A DNA stretch of 64,000 nt from Stappia indica (lineage in GTDB: Bacteria > Pseudomonadota > Alphaproteobacteria > Rhizobiales > Stappiaceae). The notes below the pieces were generated by a model. It searched no databases and was not told the DNA's origin. It was given only the letters and a program-made list of their open reading frames with translations. Shown piece after piece: positions 41,339 through 50,119 of the stretch. Within the stretch, counting starts at the first letter, position 1, and every line of letters begins with the position of its first letter. Both the position numbers and the translations under genes were made by a program. The DNA lies in NCBI RefSeq assembly GCF_001696535.1, contig NZ_MBQE01000002.1, forward strand, positions 186,001 to 250,000, in the 5' to 3' direction.

Positions 41339-42919
41339 CTATCGAGGCGTGCCGTCAACCAGACGCGGGCTTTCGGCGTCGTCGCCAAGCCCCTCGGGAA
41401 GCAGCTCCGCCGGCAGGTTCTGATAGGCGACGGGCCGCAGGAACCGCAGGATGGCGCGCGACCCGACAGAGGTGGAGCGGGTGTCGGTGGAGGCCGGATA
41501 GGGGCCTCCGTGCATCATCGAATGGCAGACCTCGACGCCGGTCGAAAACCCGTTGACCAGCAGCCGTCCGGCCTTGCGCTCCAGCACGGGAACGAGCTGG
41601 CGGGCGGTCGCCATGTCGCCGGCATCGCCCGGCTCCATCAGCAGCGTTGCCGTCAGCTGGCCCTCGAGCGCGGCGGCGACGGCGAGGCGCTCCTCCTCGC
41701 TGCGGCAGCGCACGACCACCGCTGCCGGTCCGAAGACCTCTTCCTGCAACGCATGCGAGGCGAGGAACGCGGCGGCTGTCGTCTCGAAGACCGCCGGAGT
41801 GACGTGGCAACCGCCGGGTGTCTCTCCGGCAGACGCAGCGGCCGTGCGCTTCGACAGCGCCGCATCTCCGGCGCGGGCGTCGACGGCCCGGCGATAGGCG
41901 CCGGCAATGCCGGGGGTCAGCATGGCCTGCGCCGGTACGCCGGCGAGCACGTCGTCGGCAGCATTCAGGAACGCCTCCAGCCCGTCGCCCTCCAGCGCCA
42001 CCACGACGCCCGGATTGGTGCAGAACTGGCCGGTGCCCAGCGTCAGCGAGCGGGCCCAGTCGGCGCCGAGCGTTGCCGCGCGCGCGGTGAGCGCCGCCGG
42101 CAGGGCGAAGACCGGGTTGATCGAGCCGAGCTCGCCGTAGAACGGGATAGGCTGCGGCCGCGACACCGCGACGTCGAAGAGCGCACGTCCGCCGCGCAGC
42201 GAACCGGTGAAGCCCACGGCCGAGATCAGCGGATGGGCGACGAGGGCAGCGCCCGAGGCGTGGCCTGCGCCCTGCAGCAGCGAGAAGGTGCCGGCCGGCA
42301 TGTGGCAGGCGCGGATCGCTGCGGCGACGGCGCGTGCCACCAGCTCGGCCGTGCCGGGATGGGCCGGGTGCCCCTTGACCACGACCGGGCAGCCGGCGGC
42401 CAGGGCAGATGCCGTGTCGCCGCCGGTGGTGGAGAAGGCGAGGGGGAAGTTCGAGGCGCCGAACACGGCAACGGGGCCGAGCGGGCGCAGGATCGAGCGG
42501 ATGTCGGGGCGCGGCAGCGGCTTGCGCTCCGGCTGCGCCGTGTCGATGCGGGCATCGAAGCAGTGGCCGGCCTCGATCCAGTCGGCGAAGAAGCGCAACT
42601 GGCCGGTGGTGCGGCCGAGTTCGCCGGTCAGGCGCGCTTCGGGAAGTCCGCTCTCGCGCATGGCGCGGGCGACGATGGCCTCGCCGTCGATCTCCATCTC
42701 GCGGGCGATGCGGCGCAGGAAGGCGGCGCGTTCGGCGACCGGGCGGGCGGCATAGTCGGGGAAGGCGGCCTCCGCCGCGCGTACGGCCTTATCGACCAGA
42801 GCTTCGTCGGCTTCCGCGAAGGCGGGGGCGAGCTGCTCGCCGGTGGCGGGGTCGAGGGCGTGGAAGGCGCCGGGTCCGGCGATCCAGTCGCCGGCGACGA
42901 GGTGATGACCGTTCGGCAT
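41339..42919 (-). CDS. Alpha-ketoglutarate semialdehyde dehydrogenase
   Basis: NAD(P)-dependent aldehyde dehydrogenase of 526 residues, the size and type of 2,5-dioxovalerate dehydrogenases, which have HLVAGDWIAG near the start and lack the standard ALDH length. The active-site Cys is in TLGTGQFCTNPGVV and the catalytic Glu in FYGELGSINPVFALP; PVAVFGASNFPLAFSTTGGDTASALAAGCPVVVKGHPAHPGT binds the cofactor. It would make alpha-ketoglutarate in the last step of hydroxyproline (or pentose) breakdown. The CTGATATATCAG operator 70 bp upstream joins it to the hydroxyproline cluster at 52.8-56.9 kb. Confidence 0.9.
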   Translation of the reverse strand: MPNGHHLVAGDWIAGPGAFHALDPATGEQLAPAFAEADEALVDKAVRAAEAAFPDYAARPVAERAAFLRRIAREMEIDGEAIVARAMRESGLPEARLTGELGRTTGQLRFFADWIEAGHCFDARIDTAQPERKPLPRPDIRSILRPLGPVAVFGASNFPLAFSTTGGDTASALAAGCPVVVKGHPAHPGTAELVARAVAAAIRACHMPAGTFSLLQGAGHASGAALVAHPLISAVGFTGSLRGGRALFDVAVSRPQPIPFYGELGSINPVFALPAALTARAATLGADWARSLTLGTGQFCTNPGVVVALEGDGLEAFLNAADDVLAGVPAQAMLTPGIAGAYRRAVDARAGDAALSKRTAAASAGETPGGCHVTPAVFETTAAAFLASHALQEEVFGPAAVVVRCRSEEERLAVAAALEGQLTATLLMEPGDAGDMATARQLVPVLERKAGRLLVNGFSTGVEVCHSMMHGGPYPASTDTRSTSVGSRAILRFLRPVAYQNLPAELLPEGLGDDAESPRLVDGTPR

Positions 42920-42989
42920 GGGTGTCTCCAGCGCGTCGGGAACGAAAGGGCACATGGCAGGCCAGCGTAGCCCGCCGTCTACTCGACTA

Positions 42990-43001
42990 CTGATATATCA
43001 G
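42990..43001. promoter_or_regulatory. GntR operator before the semialdehyde dehydrogenase
   Basis: CTGATATATCAG, a perfect 12-bp palindrome, is identical to the site at 53583 before the hydroxyproline genes. It lies 70 bp upstream of the dehydrogenase start and 90 bp before the divergent DUF2336 gene. Confidence 0.75.
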
Positions 43002-43090
43002 CATTGAATCAAGCCTGCGATCCTGCCGTGTCCGGCAAGGGATTGGTAACCGGAACGTGTCAGGCTGAAAGAGCCGCAAAAGGACACCGG

Positions 43091-44170
43091 ATGCTCAACG
43101 AACTGTTGAAGCTCGCTCGCAACCCGACTCGCGAGGCGCGCTGCAGGTTGCTGCAGCGCGTTGCCGATCTCTTTTTGGATCGCGTCGGCGAGCACAGCGA
43201 CGAAGAGCTGCGGCTGTTCTGCGACATCATCATGAAGCTGCTCGACGGGGCCGAGCTGAAGGAGCGTGCGCGCCTGTCGCAGCGCATGGCACCGTGGAGC
43301 CAGACGCCGCATCAGATCGCCTACCGGCTCGCAACCGACGAGATCGTCGTGGCGACGCCGATGCTGGAGCTGAGCCCGGCCCTGACCGAGGCCGATCTCG
43401 TCAAGATCGCCCGGCGCATGCCCGAGAGCCATCTCCTGGCCGTCGCCCGGCGCGAGGCACTGCCGGGCCGGGTGTCGGATGCCCTGGTGGAGCGCGGGCC
43501 GACCAAGGTCTGGCGTGCGGTTGCCGAGAATCGCCGCAGCGGCCTGTCGGACTGGGCGCTGCGGACGCTGGCCAAGCGCTCCTTGTCCGATACGCCCCTG
43601 CGCTCCAGCATGGCGGCACGCGGCGACCTGACGCCGCTGATCTGCGAGTGGCTGATCCCGCATGTGAACGCCTCGACCCGTGTGCGGCTGGAGGCGATCC
43701 TCAGCGGCGCGGATCCGGGCGACCTGACCACGCCCGAGGCGGACAGCGACGAGCTGCGGCGCAGGTACAATCTTTTCATGGAATCCTGCGACGTCGACGA
43801 GGCCTGGCGCCTGGTGCAGGAGGGCAAGTACGGCTTCGGCTCGATCCTCCTGGTGCTGCTGGCCGAAGGGCGTACGGGCGACGCGTTCGAGCTGCTGGCG
43901 CGCCAGACCGGCGAAAGCGTCGCCGCCGTCCAGCGGGCGGTGTACCAGGCCGGCATCGACGAGCTGATCGGCCTGTGCCGGGTCTCCGGCACGTCGGACC
44001 AGGTGTTCCTGGCGCTGGCGCATCTGCGCTGCAAGCACCTCGGCATTCCCGAGACCCAGGCGATGCGCTGGCTCGATGCCTATCGCCGGACCCGGGCGGC
44101 CTCGCCGGGCGGTGGCGGTGGCAAGAGCCAGCCGCGCAGCCACCGGCCGAACGGCGCCCTGCTCTCCTGA
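43091..44170 (+). CDS. DUF2336 protein
   Basis: A 359-residue, probably cytoplasmic, mostly helical protein of family DUF2336, which resembles HEAT-type repeats. Repeated units such as LAVARREALPGRVSDALVERG, AENRRSGLSDWALRTLAKRS and SSMAARGDLTPLICEWLIPHV are visible. AAAGGACACC precedes the start at 43091. DUF2336 genes are common in alphaproteobacteria with no settled function. The divergent arrangement with the semialdehyde dehydrogenase means the GntR site at 42990 could also affect it. Confidence 0.82.
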   Translation: MLNELLKLARNPTREARCRLLQRVADLFLDRVGEHSDEELRLFCDIIMKLLDGAELKERARLSQRMAPWSQTPHQIAYRLATDEIVVATPMLELSPALTEADLVKIARRMPESHLLAVARREALPGRVSDALVERGPTKVWRAVAENRRSGLSDWALRTLAKRSLSDTPLRSSMAARGDLTPLICEWLIPHVNASTRVRLEAILSGADPGDLTTPEADSDELRRRYNLFMESCDVDEAWRLVQEGKYGFGSILLVLLAEGRTGDAFELLARQTGESVAAVQRAVYQAGIDELIGLCRVSGTSDQVFLALAHLRCKHLGIPETQAMRWLDAYRRTRAASPGGGGGKSQPRSHRPNGALLS

Positions 44171-44180
44171 GCGTGCCCGT

Positions 44181-44618
44181 TCAGCGGCTACGCGAGACGA
44201 TGGCGGCGGCCAGCGCCGTCATCACGGTGGCCGAAGCGTAGAACCACAGGCCCGGCAGGCTGGTCGCGGAGGCAAGGCCGCTGGTCTTGGCCGCGAAGAC
44301 GACCAGCGCTACCAGCATCACATCCATCATCGACCACTTGCCGAGCGCATGCATCAATGCATGGCCGATCCCCGAGCGACCGGCGATCGCTGCCACATGC
44401 AGGGCGAGGATCTTGGCCGCCGGAAAGGCGATGGAGAACAGCCCCACCACCACCGCCAGCAGGGTTTCCTGCTCCCGCCACAGGCCGGCGACGAGCGCGA
44501 GCAGCGCCGGACGGTCGGTGAGGAAATAGAGCCGCTCCAGCTCCAGCAGCGGCAGCGTCAGGCCGAGGATGAAGCAGGTCGTCGCGGCCGGCAGCAGCAG
44601 GGCGAGAAGCAGGCGCAT
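44181..44618 (-). CDS. Single-unit PqiA-like membrane protein
   Basis: A 145-residue inner-membrane protein with four hydrophobic helices, corresponding to one half of paraquat-inducible protein A. The motif LPLLELERLYFLTDRPALLALVAGLW, the PAAKILAL segment and KWSMMDVMLVALVVFAAK are typical. E. coli PqiA has two such units and works with PqiB in lipid transport; no MCE-domain partner is visible here. It lies 3 bp after the acetyltransferase gene on the same strand. Confidence 0.85.
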   Translation of the reverse strand: MRLLLALLLPAATTCFILGLTLPLLELERLYFLTDRPALLALVAGLWREQETLLAVVVGLFSIAFPAAKILALHVAAIAGRSGIGHALMHALGKWSMMDVMLVALVVFAAKTSGLASATSLPGLWFYASATVMTALAAAIVSRSR

Positions 44619-44621
44619 GGC

Positions 44622-45098
44622 TCAGCCGCCCTGCATTTCGGCGGTTGCCGCCGGACTTGCGCCTGCCTCGTGCACCAGGTGCAGCAGCGGATAGGGGCGG
44701 CCCTGGTCGTCGCGCTCGGAGCGGCCGGTGATGGTGAAGCCGAGGCGCTCGTAGAAGGCGGCGGCACCTGCGTTCTGCTCGTTGACGTCGGTCACAACGC
44801 GCGGAAACTGCGCCAGCGCATGGGCGACGAGCGCGCGGCCCGCGCCCTGCCCATGGGCGGCAGGGTCGATGAACAGCGCGTCGAGATGCCCTTCGCTCAG
44901 CACCATGAAGCCGGCCACCGTGCCGTCCGCATCGACGGCAAAGGTCAGCGGCACGTCGGGCAGGAAGCCGCGCACCATCTCCTTGATCTCGGCGAAGTCC
45001 TCGGGGGAGAGGAAGTCATGGGTGGCCGCGACGGCGCGCTGCCAGATCGCGATGGCCGTTGCGCTTTCGCCTGCGCCTGCGTCTCGTATCGTCCACAT
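44622..45098 (-). CDS. GNAT-family N-acetyltransferase
   Basis: A 158-residue acetyl-CoA-dependent acetyltransferase, similar in layout to YjaB. The acetyl-CoA pyrophosphate loop is LFIDPAAHGQGAGRALVAHAL, and the C-terminal NEQNAGAAAFYERLGFTITGRSERDDQGRPYPLLHL is the family end, including the conserved Tyr. The start at 45098 gives the usual MWTIRDA N-terminus. The substrate is unknown. It shares an operon with the PqiA-like gene. Confidence 0.88.
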   Translation of the reverse strand: MWTIRDAGAGESATAIAIWQRAVAATHDFLSPEDFAEIKEMVRGFLPDVPLTFAVDADGTVAGFMVLSEGHLDALFIDPAAHGQGAGRALVAHALAQFPRVVTDVNEQNAGAAAFYERLGFTITGRSERDDQGRPYPLLHLVHEAGASPAATAEMQGG

Positions 45099-45140
45099 GG
45101 GCGCTGCTATCCCACGCAAGGCGAGGGAGCGCAAATGCAA

Positions 45141-45164
45141 AAGGGCCCGCGCTGCGGGCCCCTT
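45141..45164 (-). terminator. Terminator of the fliI-fliJ operon
   Basis: AAGGGCCCGC and GCGGGCCCCTT pair around GCT with one bulged C, 70 bp beyond the fliJ stop. On the minus strand the stem is followed by TTTTG. Confidence 0.7.
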
Positions 45165-45233
45165 GGAACGGGTCGAGGAGAATGGGCGCCGGCCCGCATC
45201 GTCCTGCTTGCGCGGCCACGAAAAAGACGCCGG

Positions 45234-45644
45234 TCAGATCCGGCTCTTGCGGCGTGCCGCCACTTCGTCGAGGGCGTCCTGCTCGGCCGCATCGCGCTCC
45301 TGGCGCTCGCGAATCTGGTCGCGCTCTTCCAGCAGCTCGAACTTCTTCAGCTCTTCCAGCGCCTCGCGCAGGTCCTCGCGGGCAGCTTCCAGCTGGCCGT
45401 TCAGCTCCTCGGCGGAGTTCAGCAGGTTGTCGCGGCGCTGGGCCGCGGCCTTGGCAAAGGTCGGATAGGCGAAATGCCCCACGTCCGTGATGCCGACACG
45501 CTCCTGCTCGGCGAGGATCTGGTCGTCCAGCTCGCGCGCCATGCGCTTGAACTCGTCGACCATCGACTCGATCTGGGCCAGTTGGCGACGGCGCTCGTCG
45601 ACCTGAAACTGCTTCAGGCGAATGAGACTCTCACGCGACTTCAT
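45234..45644 (-). CDS. fliJ: FliJ, flagellar export chaperone
   Basis: A 136-residue highly charged, all-helical coiled-coil protein (MKSRESLIRLKQFQVDERRRQLAQIESMVDEFKRM, then Glu/Arg-rich heptads to the end). Size and its position 29 bp after fliI match FliJ, the central stalk of the flagellar type III export ATPase. Sequence conservation in FliJ is low, so the call leans on context. Confidence 0.88.
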   Translation of the reverse strand: MKSRESLIRLKQFQVDERRRQLAQIESMVDEFKRMARELDDQILAEQERVGITDVGHFAYPTFAKAAAQRRDNLLNSAEELNGQLEAAREDLREALEELKKFELLEERDQIRERQERDAAEQDALDEVAARRKSRI

Positions 45645-45673
45645 TACTCAATACTCCCGTTGCGCAGGCCAAC

Positions 45674-46999
45674 TTAAGCGAGAGTCATTTCCAAAAGGTT
45701 GGCAAGTTCATTATAGCCTGCGCCGATCGTACTTGCATCGCCCTTCGACTGGCCGAGAAACGTCTCCAGCCGGTCGTGGCGGGCGATGGCCTCGTCCACC
45801 ACCGGGTCCGATCCGCGGCGATAGGCGCCGAGCCGGATCAGCTCCTCCATGTCCGAATAGGTGGCCATCAGCGCCCGTGCCTTGCGCAGCACCGGCTGGA
45901 CCGGCTCCGGCACGCAGCGCGGCATGGTGCGCGACACCGATTTCAGCACGTTGATCGCCGGATAGCGGCCGCGTTCGGCGATGGCGCGCTCCATGACGAT
46001 ATGGCCGTCGAGAATCCCGCGCACCGCGTCGGCGACCGGCTCGTTGTGGTTGTCGCCTTCCACCAGCACTGTGAAGAGACCGGTGATCGAGCCCGATCCC
46101 GGCCGGCCCGGTCCGGCGCGTTCCAGCAGCTTGGGCAGCTCGGTGAAGACGGTCGGCGTATAGCCCTTGGAGGTCGGCGGCTCGCCGATGGACAGGCCGA
46201 TCTCGCGCTGGGCCATGGCAAAGCGGGTGACGGAATCCATCATGCACATGACATTGCGCCCGGCATCGCGGAAATGCTCGGCAACCGTCATGGTCAGATA
46301 GGCCGCCTGCCGCCGCATCAGCACGCTTTCGTCGGAGGTGGCGACGACGACGACCGAGCGGGCAAGGCCTTCCGGTCCCAGGTCGTCCTCGATGAACTCC
46401 TGTACCTCGCGGCCGCGCTCGCCGATCAGGCCGATCACTGCGACATCGGCGGCCATGTTGCGGGCGATCATCGACATCAGCACCGACTTGCCGACGCCCG
46501 AGCCGGCGAAGATGCCCATGCGCTGGCCCTCGCAGCAGGTGACGAAGGTGTTGAGCGCGCGCACGCCGAGATCGAGCGGCGGGCCGACGCGGCCGCGCTC
46601 GCCGGCTGCCGGCGGGTTGGTGCGCAGCCGCCGCGGTACGCCGCCGGCGGGCAGGGGCCCGAGGCCGTCGATCGGCTCGCCCATGGCGTTGACCACGCGG
46701 CCGAGCCAGCCGTCGCAAGGATGGGCGAGGCTCTCGCGCGCGGTCAGCACGGCGCGGCAGCCGAGCCGCACGCCTTCCAGCCCGGCGAAGGGCATGCACA
46801 GCGCGCGTTCGTCGCGGAAGCCGACCACCTCGGCCGGCACGGCGGGGCCGTTTTCCCCGCTCTCCACGGCGAGCACGGCACCGACGCTCATTTCGTGTAC
46901 GGGGCCGGCAACCTCGACCAGGAGGCCCTGCACGGCGACCACCCGACCGTAGATCTCGGCGGGCATCAGGGCTTCGAGTTCGGCAAAGAGCGGGTCCAT
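45674..46999 (-). CDS. fliI: FliI, flagellar export ATPase
   Basis: Hexameric ATPase that unfolds and feeds flagellar subunits into the export gate. The 441-residue product has Walker [14 protein letters not shown] at about residues 163-174, the Walker B strand [20 protein letters not shown] and the [25 protein letters not shown] segment common to FliI and related ATPases. The N-terminal 20 residues are FliI-like and shorter than in E. coli. The start at 46999 is preferred over 47107. It is divergent from ctrA across 383 bp. Confidence 0.95.
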   Translation of the reverse strand: MDPLFAELEALMPAEIYGRVVAVQGLLVEVAGPVHEMSVGAVLAVESGENGPAVPAEVVGFRDERALCMPFAGLEGVRLGCRAVLTARESLAHPCDGWLGRVVNAMGEPIDGLGPLPAGGVPRRLRTNPPAAGERGRVGPPLDLGVRALNTFVTCCEGQRMGIFAGSGVGKSVLMSMIARNMAADVAVIGLIGERGREVQEFIEDDLGPEGLARSVVVVATSDESVLMRRQAAYLTMTVAEHFRDAGRNVMCMMDSVTRFAMAQREIGLSIGEPPTSKGYTPTVFTELPKLLERAGPGRPGSGSITGLFTVLVEGDNHNEPVADAVRGILDGHIVMERAIAERGRYPAINVLKSVSRTMPRCVPEPVQPVLRKARALMATYSDMEELIRLGAYRRGSDPVVDEAIARHDRLETFLGQSKGDASTIGAGYNELANLLEMTLA

Positions 47000-47188
47000 C
47001 TGATCCTCAAGGCTCGGTAAAGAAGGTCCCAGAAAGCGAGGATACGGTAACCTATCGTTTACAAGTTTGGTTAATCTTAATGTCGAGGGTTCTGGATGGC
47101 GAGCCATCCTGGGTCCCGCGTCCGGCGTAGAGGTTGAGTCACCTGAGTCGTTTATAGCGGCTTGTTAACGTGACGCTTGAAGATTTTA

Positions 47189-47203
47189 TGGAAAGGATTT
47201 CCA
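47189..47203. promoter_or_regulatory. Palindrome 1 of a pair between fliI and ctrA
   Basis: TGGAAAGGATTTCCA, a perfect inverted repeat of form TGGAAA-N3-TTTCCA (extended by A/T on each side). The regulator is unknown. Confidence 0.6.
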
Positions 47204-47220
47204 TTGAATTTTCAAGCATT

Positions 47221-47235
47221 TGGAAAAGTTTTCCA
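47221..47235. promoter_or_regulatory. Palindrome 2 of a pair between fliI and ctrA
   Basis: TGGAAAAGTTTTCCA has the same TGGAAA-N3-TTTCCA form, 32 bp (about three helical turns) from the first. The dyad extends to 19 bp (47219-47237). A smaller dyad TTGAATTTTCAA lies between the two. Confidence 0.6.
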
Positions 47236-47382
47236 AACTGGCCTCATCGGCGCTTGCAGGTGTGAATCAGAATTTGTTAACCATTGTCTCACACAGTGAG
47301 TCGAGGTTAACCGCAGTCCTTAGCACCGGGAGCGTACTGGCCGGCGCGGCTTGCCCAGGATAGGCAGACATAGGGGATTGGC

Positions 47383-48072
47383 ATGCGTGTCCTGTTGATC
47401 GAGGATGACAGCGCAACGGCGCAGAGCATCGAGCTGATGCTCAAGTCCGAGAATTTCAACGTCTACACGACGGATCTTGGCGAGGAAGGAATCGACCTCG
47501 GCAAGCTATACGATTACGACATCATCATGCTGGATCTCAATCTGCCCGACATGTCGGGTTACGAGGTCCTGCGGACGCTGCGCGTGTCCAAGGTGAAGAC
47601 CCCGATCCTGATCCTGTCCGGCCTCGCCGGCATCGAGGACAAGGTTCGCGGCCTCGGCTTCGGCGCCGACGACTACATGACCAAGCCGTTCCACAAGGAC
47701 GAGCTCGTGGCGCGTATCCATGCGATCGTGCGCCGCTCGAAGGGTCATGCCCAGTCGGTCATCACCACGGGCGACCTGGTGGTCAATCTCGACACCAAGA
47801 CGGTCGAGGTTTCCGGCCAGCGCGTGCATCTGACCGGCAAGGAATACCAGATGCTGGAGCTGCTTTCCCTGCGCAAGGGAACGACGCTCACCAAGGAGAT
47901 GTTCCTGAACCATCTCTACGGCGGCATGGACGAGCCGGAACTGAAGATCATCGACGTGTTCATCTGCAAGCTGCGCAAGAAGCTGGCAGCCGCCACGTCG
48001 GGCAAGAACTACATCGAGACCGTCTGGGGTCGCGGCTATGTGCTGCGCGAGCCGGAAGAGAAGGCGGCCTGA
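47383..48072 (+). CDS. ctrA: CtrA, master cell-cycle response regulator
   Basis: OmpR-class DNA-binding regulator that in alphaproteobacteria controls division, DNA methylation, flagella and, in some species, replication. The 229-residue protein has a receiver with Asp51 in [18 protein letters not shown] and Lys in [13 protein letters not shown] winged helix follows ([61 protein letters not shown]). It is near-identical to the CtrA consensus I know. The C-terminal -AA end is consistent with regulated proteolysis. ChpT (29470) is its phosphodonor. Confidence 0.98.
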   Translation: MRVLLIEDDSATAQSIELMLKSENFNVYTTDLGEEGIDLGKLYDYDIIMLDLNLPDMSGYEVLRTLRVSKVKTPILILSGLAGIEDKVRGLGFGADDYMTKPFHKDELVARIHAIVRRSKGHAQSVITTGDLVVNLDTKTVEVSGQRVHLTGKEYQMLELLSLRKGTTLTKEMFLNHLYGGMDEPELKIIDVFICKLRKKLAAATSGKNYIETVWGRGYVLREPEEKAA

Positions 48073-48111
48073 GCCGGCCTTCCCTGCGACTGAGGTCTTG
48101 AGTTTTGATCG

Positions 48112-48146
48112 AAGGCCCTGCCATGCGGCGGGGCCTTTGTCGTTTT
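48112..48146 (+). terminator. Terminator after ctrA
   Basis: An 11-bp stem AAGGCCCTGCC with GGCGGGGCCTT (one G-T pair) around ATGC is followed by TGTCGTTTT, 39 bp after the ctrA stop. Confidence 0.82.
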
Positions 48147-48156
48147 GGGGCGGGCC

Positions 48157-48933
48157 ATGGGCGATGACGGCGAAATTCCGGACCAGACGCGCGCGGTTCT
48201 CGCTCTCCTGCAGGGCGAGGCGGACATGCCGCTTGCCGGGCTCTACCTGCATGGTTCGGCCGTTGCCGGGGGCCTGCGCCCGCACAGCGATCTCGATCTC
48301 CTCGCCGTTGTCGACCGCCCGCCGGGCGCATCTGCGCGCCGCCGGCTGCTCGATGCCCTGCTGCGGATCTCGGCGCCCTATCCCGCCCCCGTCGGCGGGC
48401 CGCGCTGCATCGAGCTGATGCTGTTCGACCGCTCGGCTCTTTCCCGTCCGTCCGCGGCGATGGAGAGCAGCTTCGTCTATGGCGAATGGCTGCGCGCGGG
48501 CTTCGCGGCGGGGGATGTGCCGCAGCCGCTCACCGATCCCGAGCACACGCTGGTTCTGGCGCAGGCGCGCCGGCAGGCGGTGCCGCTCGCCGGGCCCCCT
48601 GCCACCGACCTGCTGCCCGAGATCGTCATCCCGCATGTCCGCGAGGCGATGCGCCAACTGCTCCCTGGGCTGCTCGAAGGGCTGGACGGAGACGCGCGCA
48701 ACGTCCTTCTGACGCTGGCGCGCATGTGGTGGACCGCCGGCTCCGGCGCCTTCCTGTCCAAGGACGAGGCGGCGGAAGCGGCCGCCGCTGCCTTTGGTGC
48801 GCGCACGGGCGAGGTGCTGCGCGCCGCGCGCCGGGCCTATCTCGGCCTTGCCGGCGATGCCGAGCTCGGCCCGCCCGCGCTCCTGCGCGAGGTTGCCGGA
48901 CATCTTTCCCGCGAGATCGAGACCCGGCTCTAG
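48157..48933 (+). CDS. AadA-like nucleotidyltransferase, ANT(3'')/ANT(9) family
   Basis: A 258-residue protein with the layout of aminoglycoside adenylyltransferases. The nucleotidyltransferase motif is LYLHGSAVAGGLRPHSDLDLLAVV, with GS and both metal-binding Asp present. The C-terminal helical domain has GDARNVLLTLARMWWTAGSGAFLSKDEAAE, matching the antibiotic-binding half of AadA. Family members adenylylate streptomycin and spectinomycin. High GC and lack of mobile-element neighbours suggest an intrinsic chromosomal gene. The substrate is inferred. The start at ATG 48157 is preferred to TTG 48145. Confidence 0.85.
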   Translation: MGDDGEIPDQTRAVLALLQGEADMPLAGLYLHGSAVAGGLRPHSDLDLLAVVDRPPGASARRRLLDALLRISAPYPAPVGGPRCIELMLFDRSALSRPSAAMESSFVYGEWLRAGFAAGDVPQPLTDPEHTLVLAQARRQAVPLAGPPATDLLPEIVIPHVREAMRQLLPGLLEGLDGDARNVLLTLARMWWTAGSGAFLSKDEAAEAAAAAFGARTGEVLRAARRAYLGLAGDAELGPPALLREVAGHLSREIETRL

Positions 48934-48943
48934 CGCTGCCGCC

Positions 48944-50107
48944 TCACATCCCCCAGGCGGCGCGGAAGCGCTCGCGGATGCCGGCGAGGCGGGCGCGCGG
49001 CTCGTTGGCGAAGACGAGGCGCAGGTAGCGCCCGGCCTGGTCCGGCGCGCCCCAGCCGGTCATCGCCGTGGCGGCGATCCGCCCCTTGTCCAGCAGCAGC
49101 GCCGAGGCCCGCTCCGGCGGCAGGTCGAGCGCCGCCGTGTCGATCAGCAGCGACCAGCCGCCATCGGGCCTGACGCAGGGCAGGTCTGCGAGCTCGTCGA
49201 GGATCAGGTCCCGCCGGGCGCGCCAGCGGGCGGTCGCCTCCGCTACGCCGTCGTCATCGGTGGTCAGCGCGGCGGCCGCGCCCGGCATGCCGATGCCGAC
49301 CTGGCAGACGACGTTTGACAGGCTGACGAGGCCGACATCGTTCATAAGTTCGCGCGGGCCGACGATCCAGCCGACGCGCCAGCCGATCATCCGGTATTCC
49401 TTGGAGACGCTGCCGACGGTGACCGTGCGCTCGCGCATGTCCGGAAACTGCAGCGGATGCAGCATAGGCGCATCGGTGTAGAGGATCCGCTCCATCGCCG
49501 CGTCATGCACCAGCCAGGCGCCCGTCTGCCGCACCAGATCGCAGATCGCCTGCCATTCCTCGAGGTTGTGGACGATGCCCGACGGCATCGACGGGCTCAT
49601 GGTCAGCACCGCGCGCGTCTTGTCGGAGCGGGAAGCGGCCAGCGCTTCAAGGTCCAGCCGCCAGCCGCCCTCCGCCACCTTCAAGGGCACCAGGCGCGGC
49701 ACGCCGCCGGCAAGGCGGATGCGGTTGAGCAGGCCGGCATAGGCCGGATCGGTGATGATCACCTCGTCGCCCGGTTCCAGGATCGCCAGCAGCACGTTGA
49801 GAATGCCGGAAAGGCCGCCGGCCGAGACGATGCATTCTCCTTCCGGATCATATGCGACGCCGGTGTCGGTCTTGATCCGGGCGACGGCCGCCTCTCGCAA
49901 GGCGTGGATGCCGAGGAACGGCAGGTAGCTGTTGGCCTCGTCCGCATCGACTGCGACGCGGGTCGCCTCCAGCGCGGCACGGGGCGGGGCGATGTCCGTG
50001 TCGAGGTTCTCCAGCCGCAGCATGTCCGGATCACCGAGCGCATCGGCGGCATTGCCCATCTTGTCGACATTGATGCCGGGGATGTGGCGCAGGCGAGAAA
50101 CTGTCAT
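48944..50107 (-). CDS. Class I/II PLP-dependent aminotransferase
   Basis: A 387-residue fold-type I aminotransferase. The substrate-binding start LENLDTDIAPPRAAL, PLP-phosphate segment SAGGLSGILNVLLAIL, LTMSPSMPSGIVHN, Asp-containing WLVHDAAMERILY and PLP-lysine VGSVSKEYRMIGWRVGW are all present. A C-terminal YLRLVFANE has the carboxylate-binding Arg. The substrate is unknown. It is divergent from a GntR/FCD regulator with the palindrome ATTGGATCCAAT 12 bp before its start, so it is probably repressed by that protein. Confidence 0.88.
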   Translation of the reverse strand: MTVSRLRHIPGINVDKMGNAADALGDPDMLRLENLDTDIAPPRAALEATRVAVDADEANSYLPFLGIHALREAAVARIKTDTGVAYDPEGECIVSAGGLSGILNVLLAILEPGDEVIITDPAYAGLLNRIRLAGGVPRLVPLKVAEGGWRLDLEALAASRSDKTRAVLTMSPSMPSGIVHNLEEWQAICDLVRQTGAWLVHDAAMERILYTDAPMLHPLQFPDMRERTVTVGSVSKEYRMIGWRVGWIVGPRELMNDVGLVSLSNVVCQVGIGMPGAAAALTTDDDGVAEATARWRARRDLILDELADLPCVRPDGGWSLLIDTAALDLPPERASALLLDKGRIAATAMTGWGAPDQAGRYLRLVFANEPRARLAGIRERFRAAWGM

Positions 50108-50119
50108 ACGATTCTCCTT

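Larger units (their letters stand above)
47136..47311 (+). promoter_or_regulatory. ctrA control region with GANTC and TTAACC sites
   Basis: The 383-bp gap 47000-47382 contains four GANTC methylation sites: GAGTC at 47136, 47145 and 47298, and GAATC at 47264. It also contains CtrA half sites TTAACCAT (47277) and TTAACC (47307), with TTAA at 47165. In Caulobacter, ctrA is controlled by CcrM methylation of a GANTC site and by CtrA itself. The same logic is inferred here. Confidence 0.55.
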
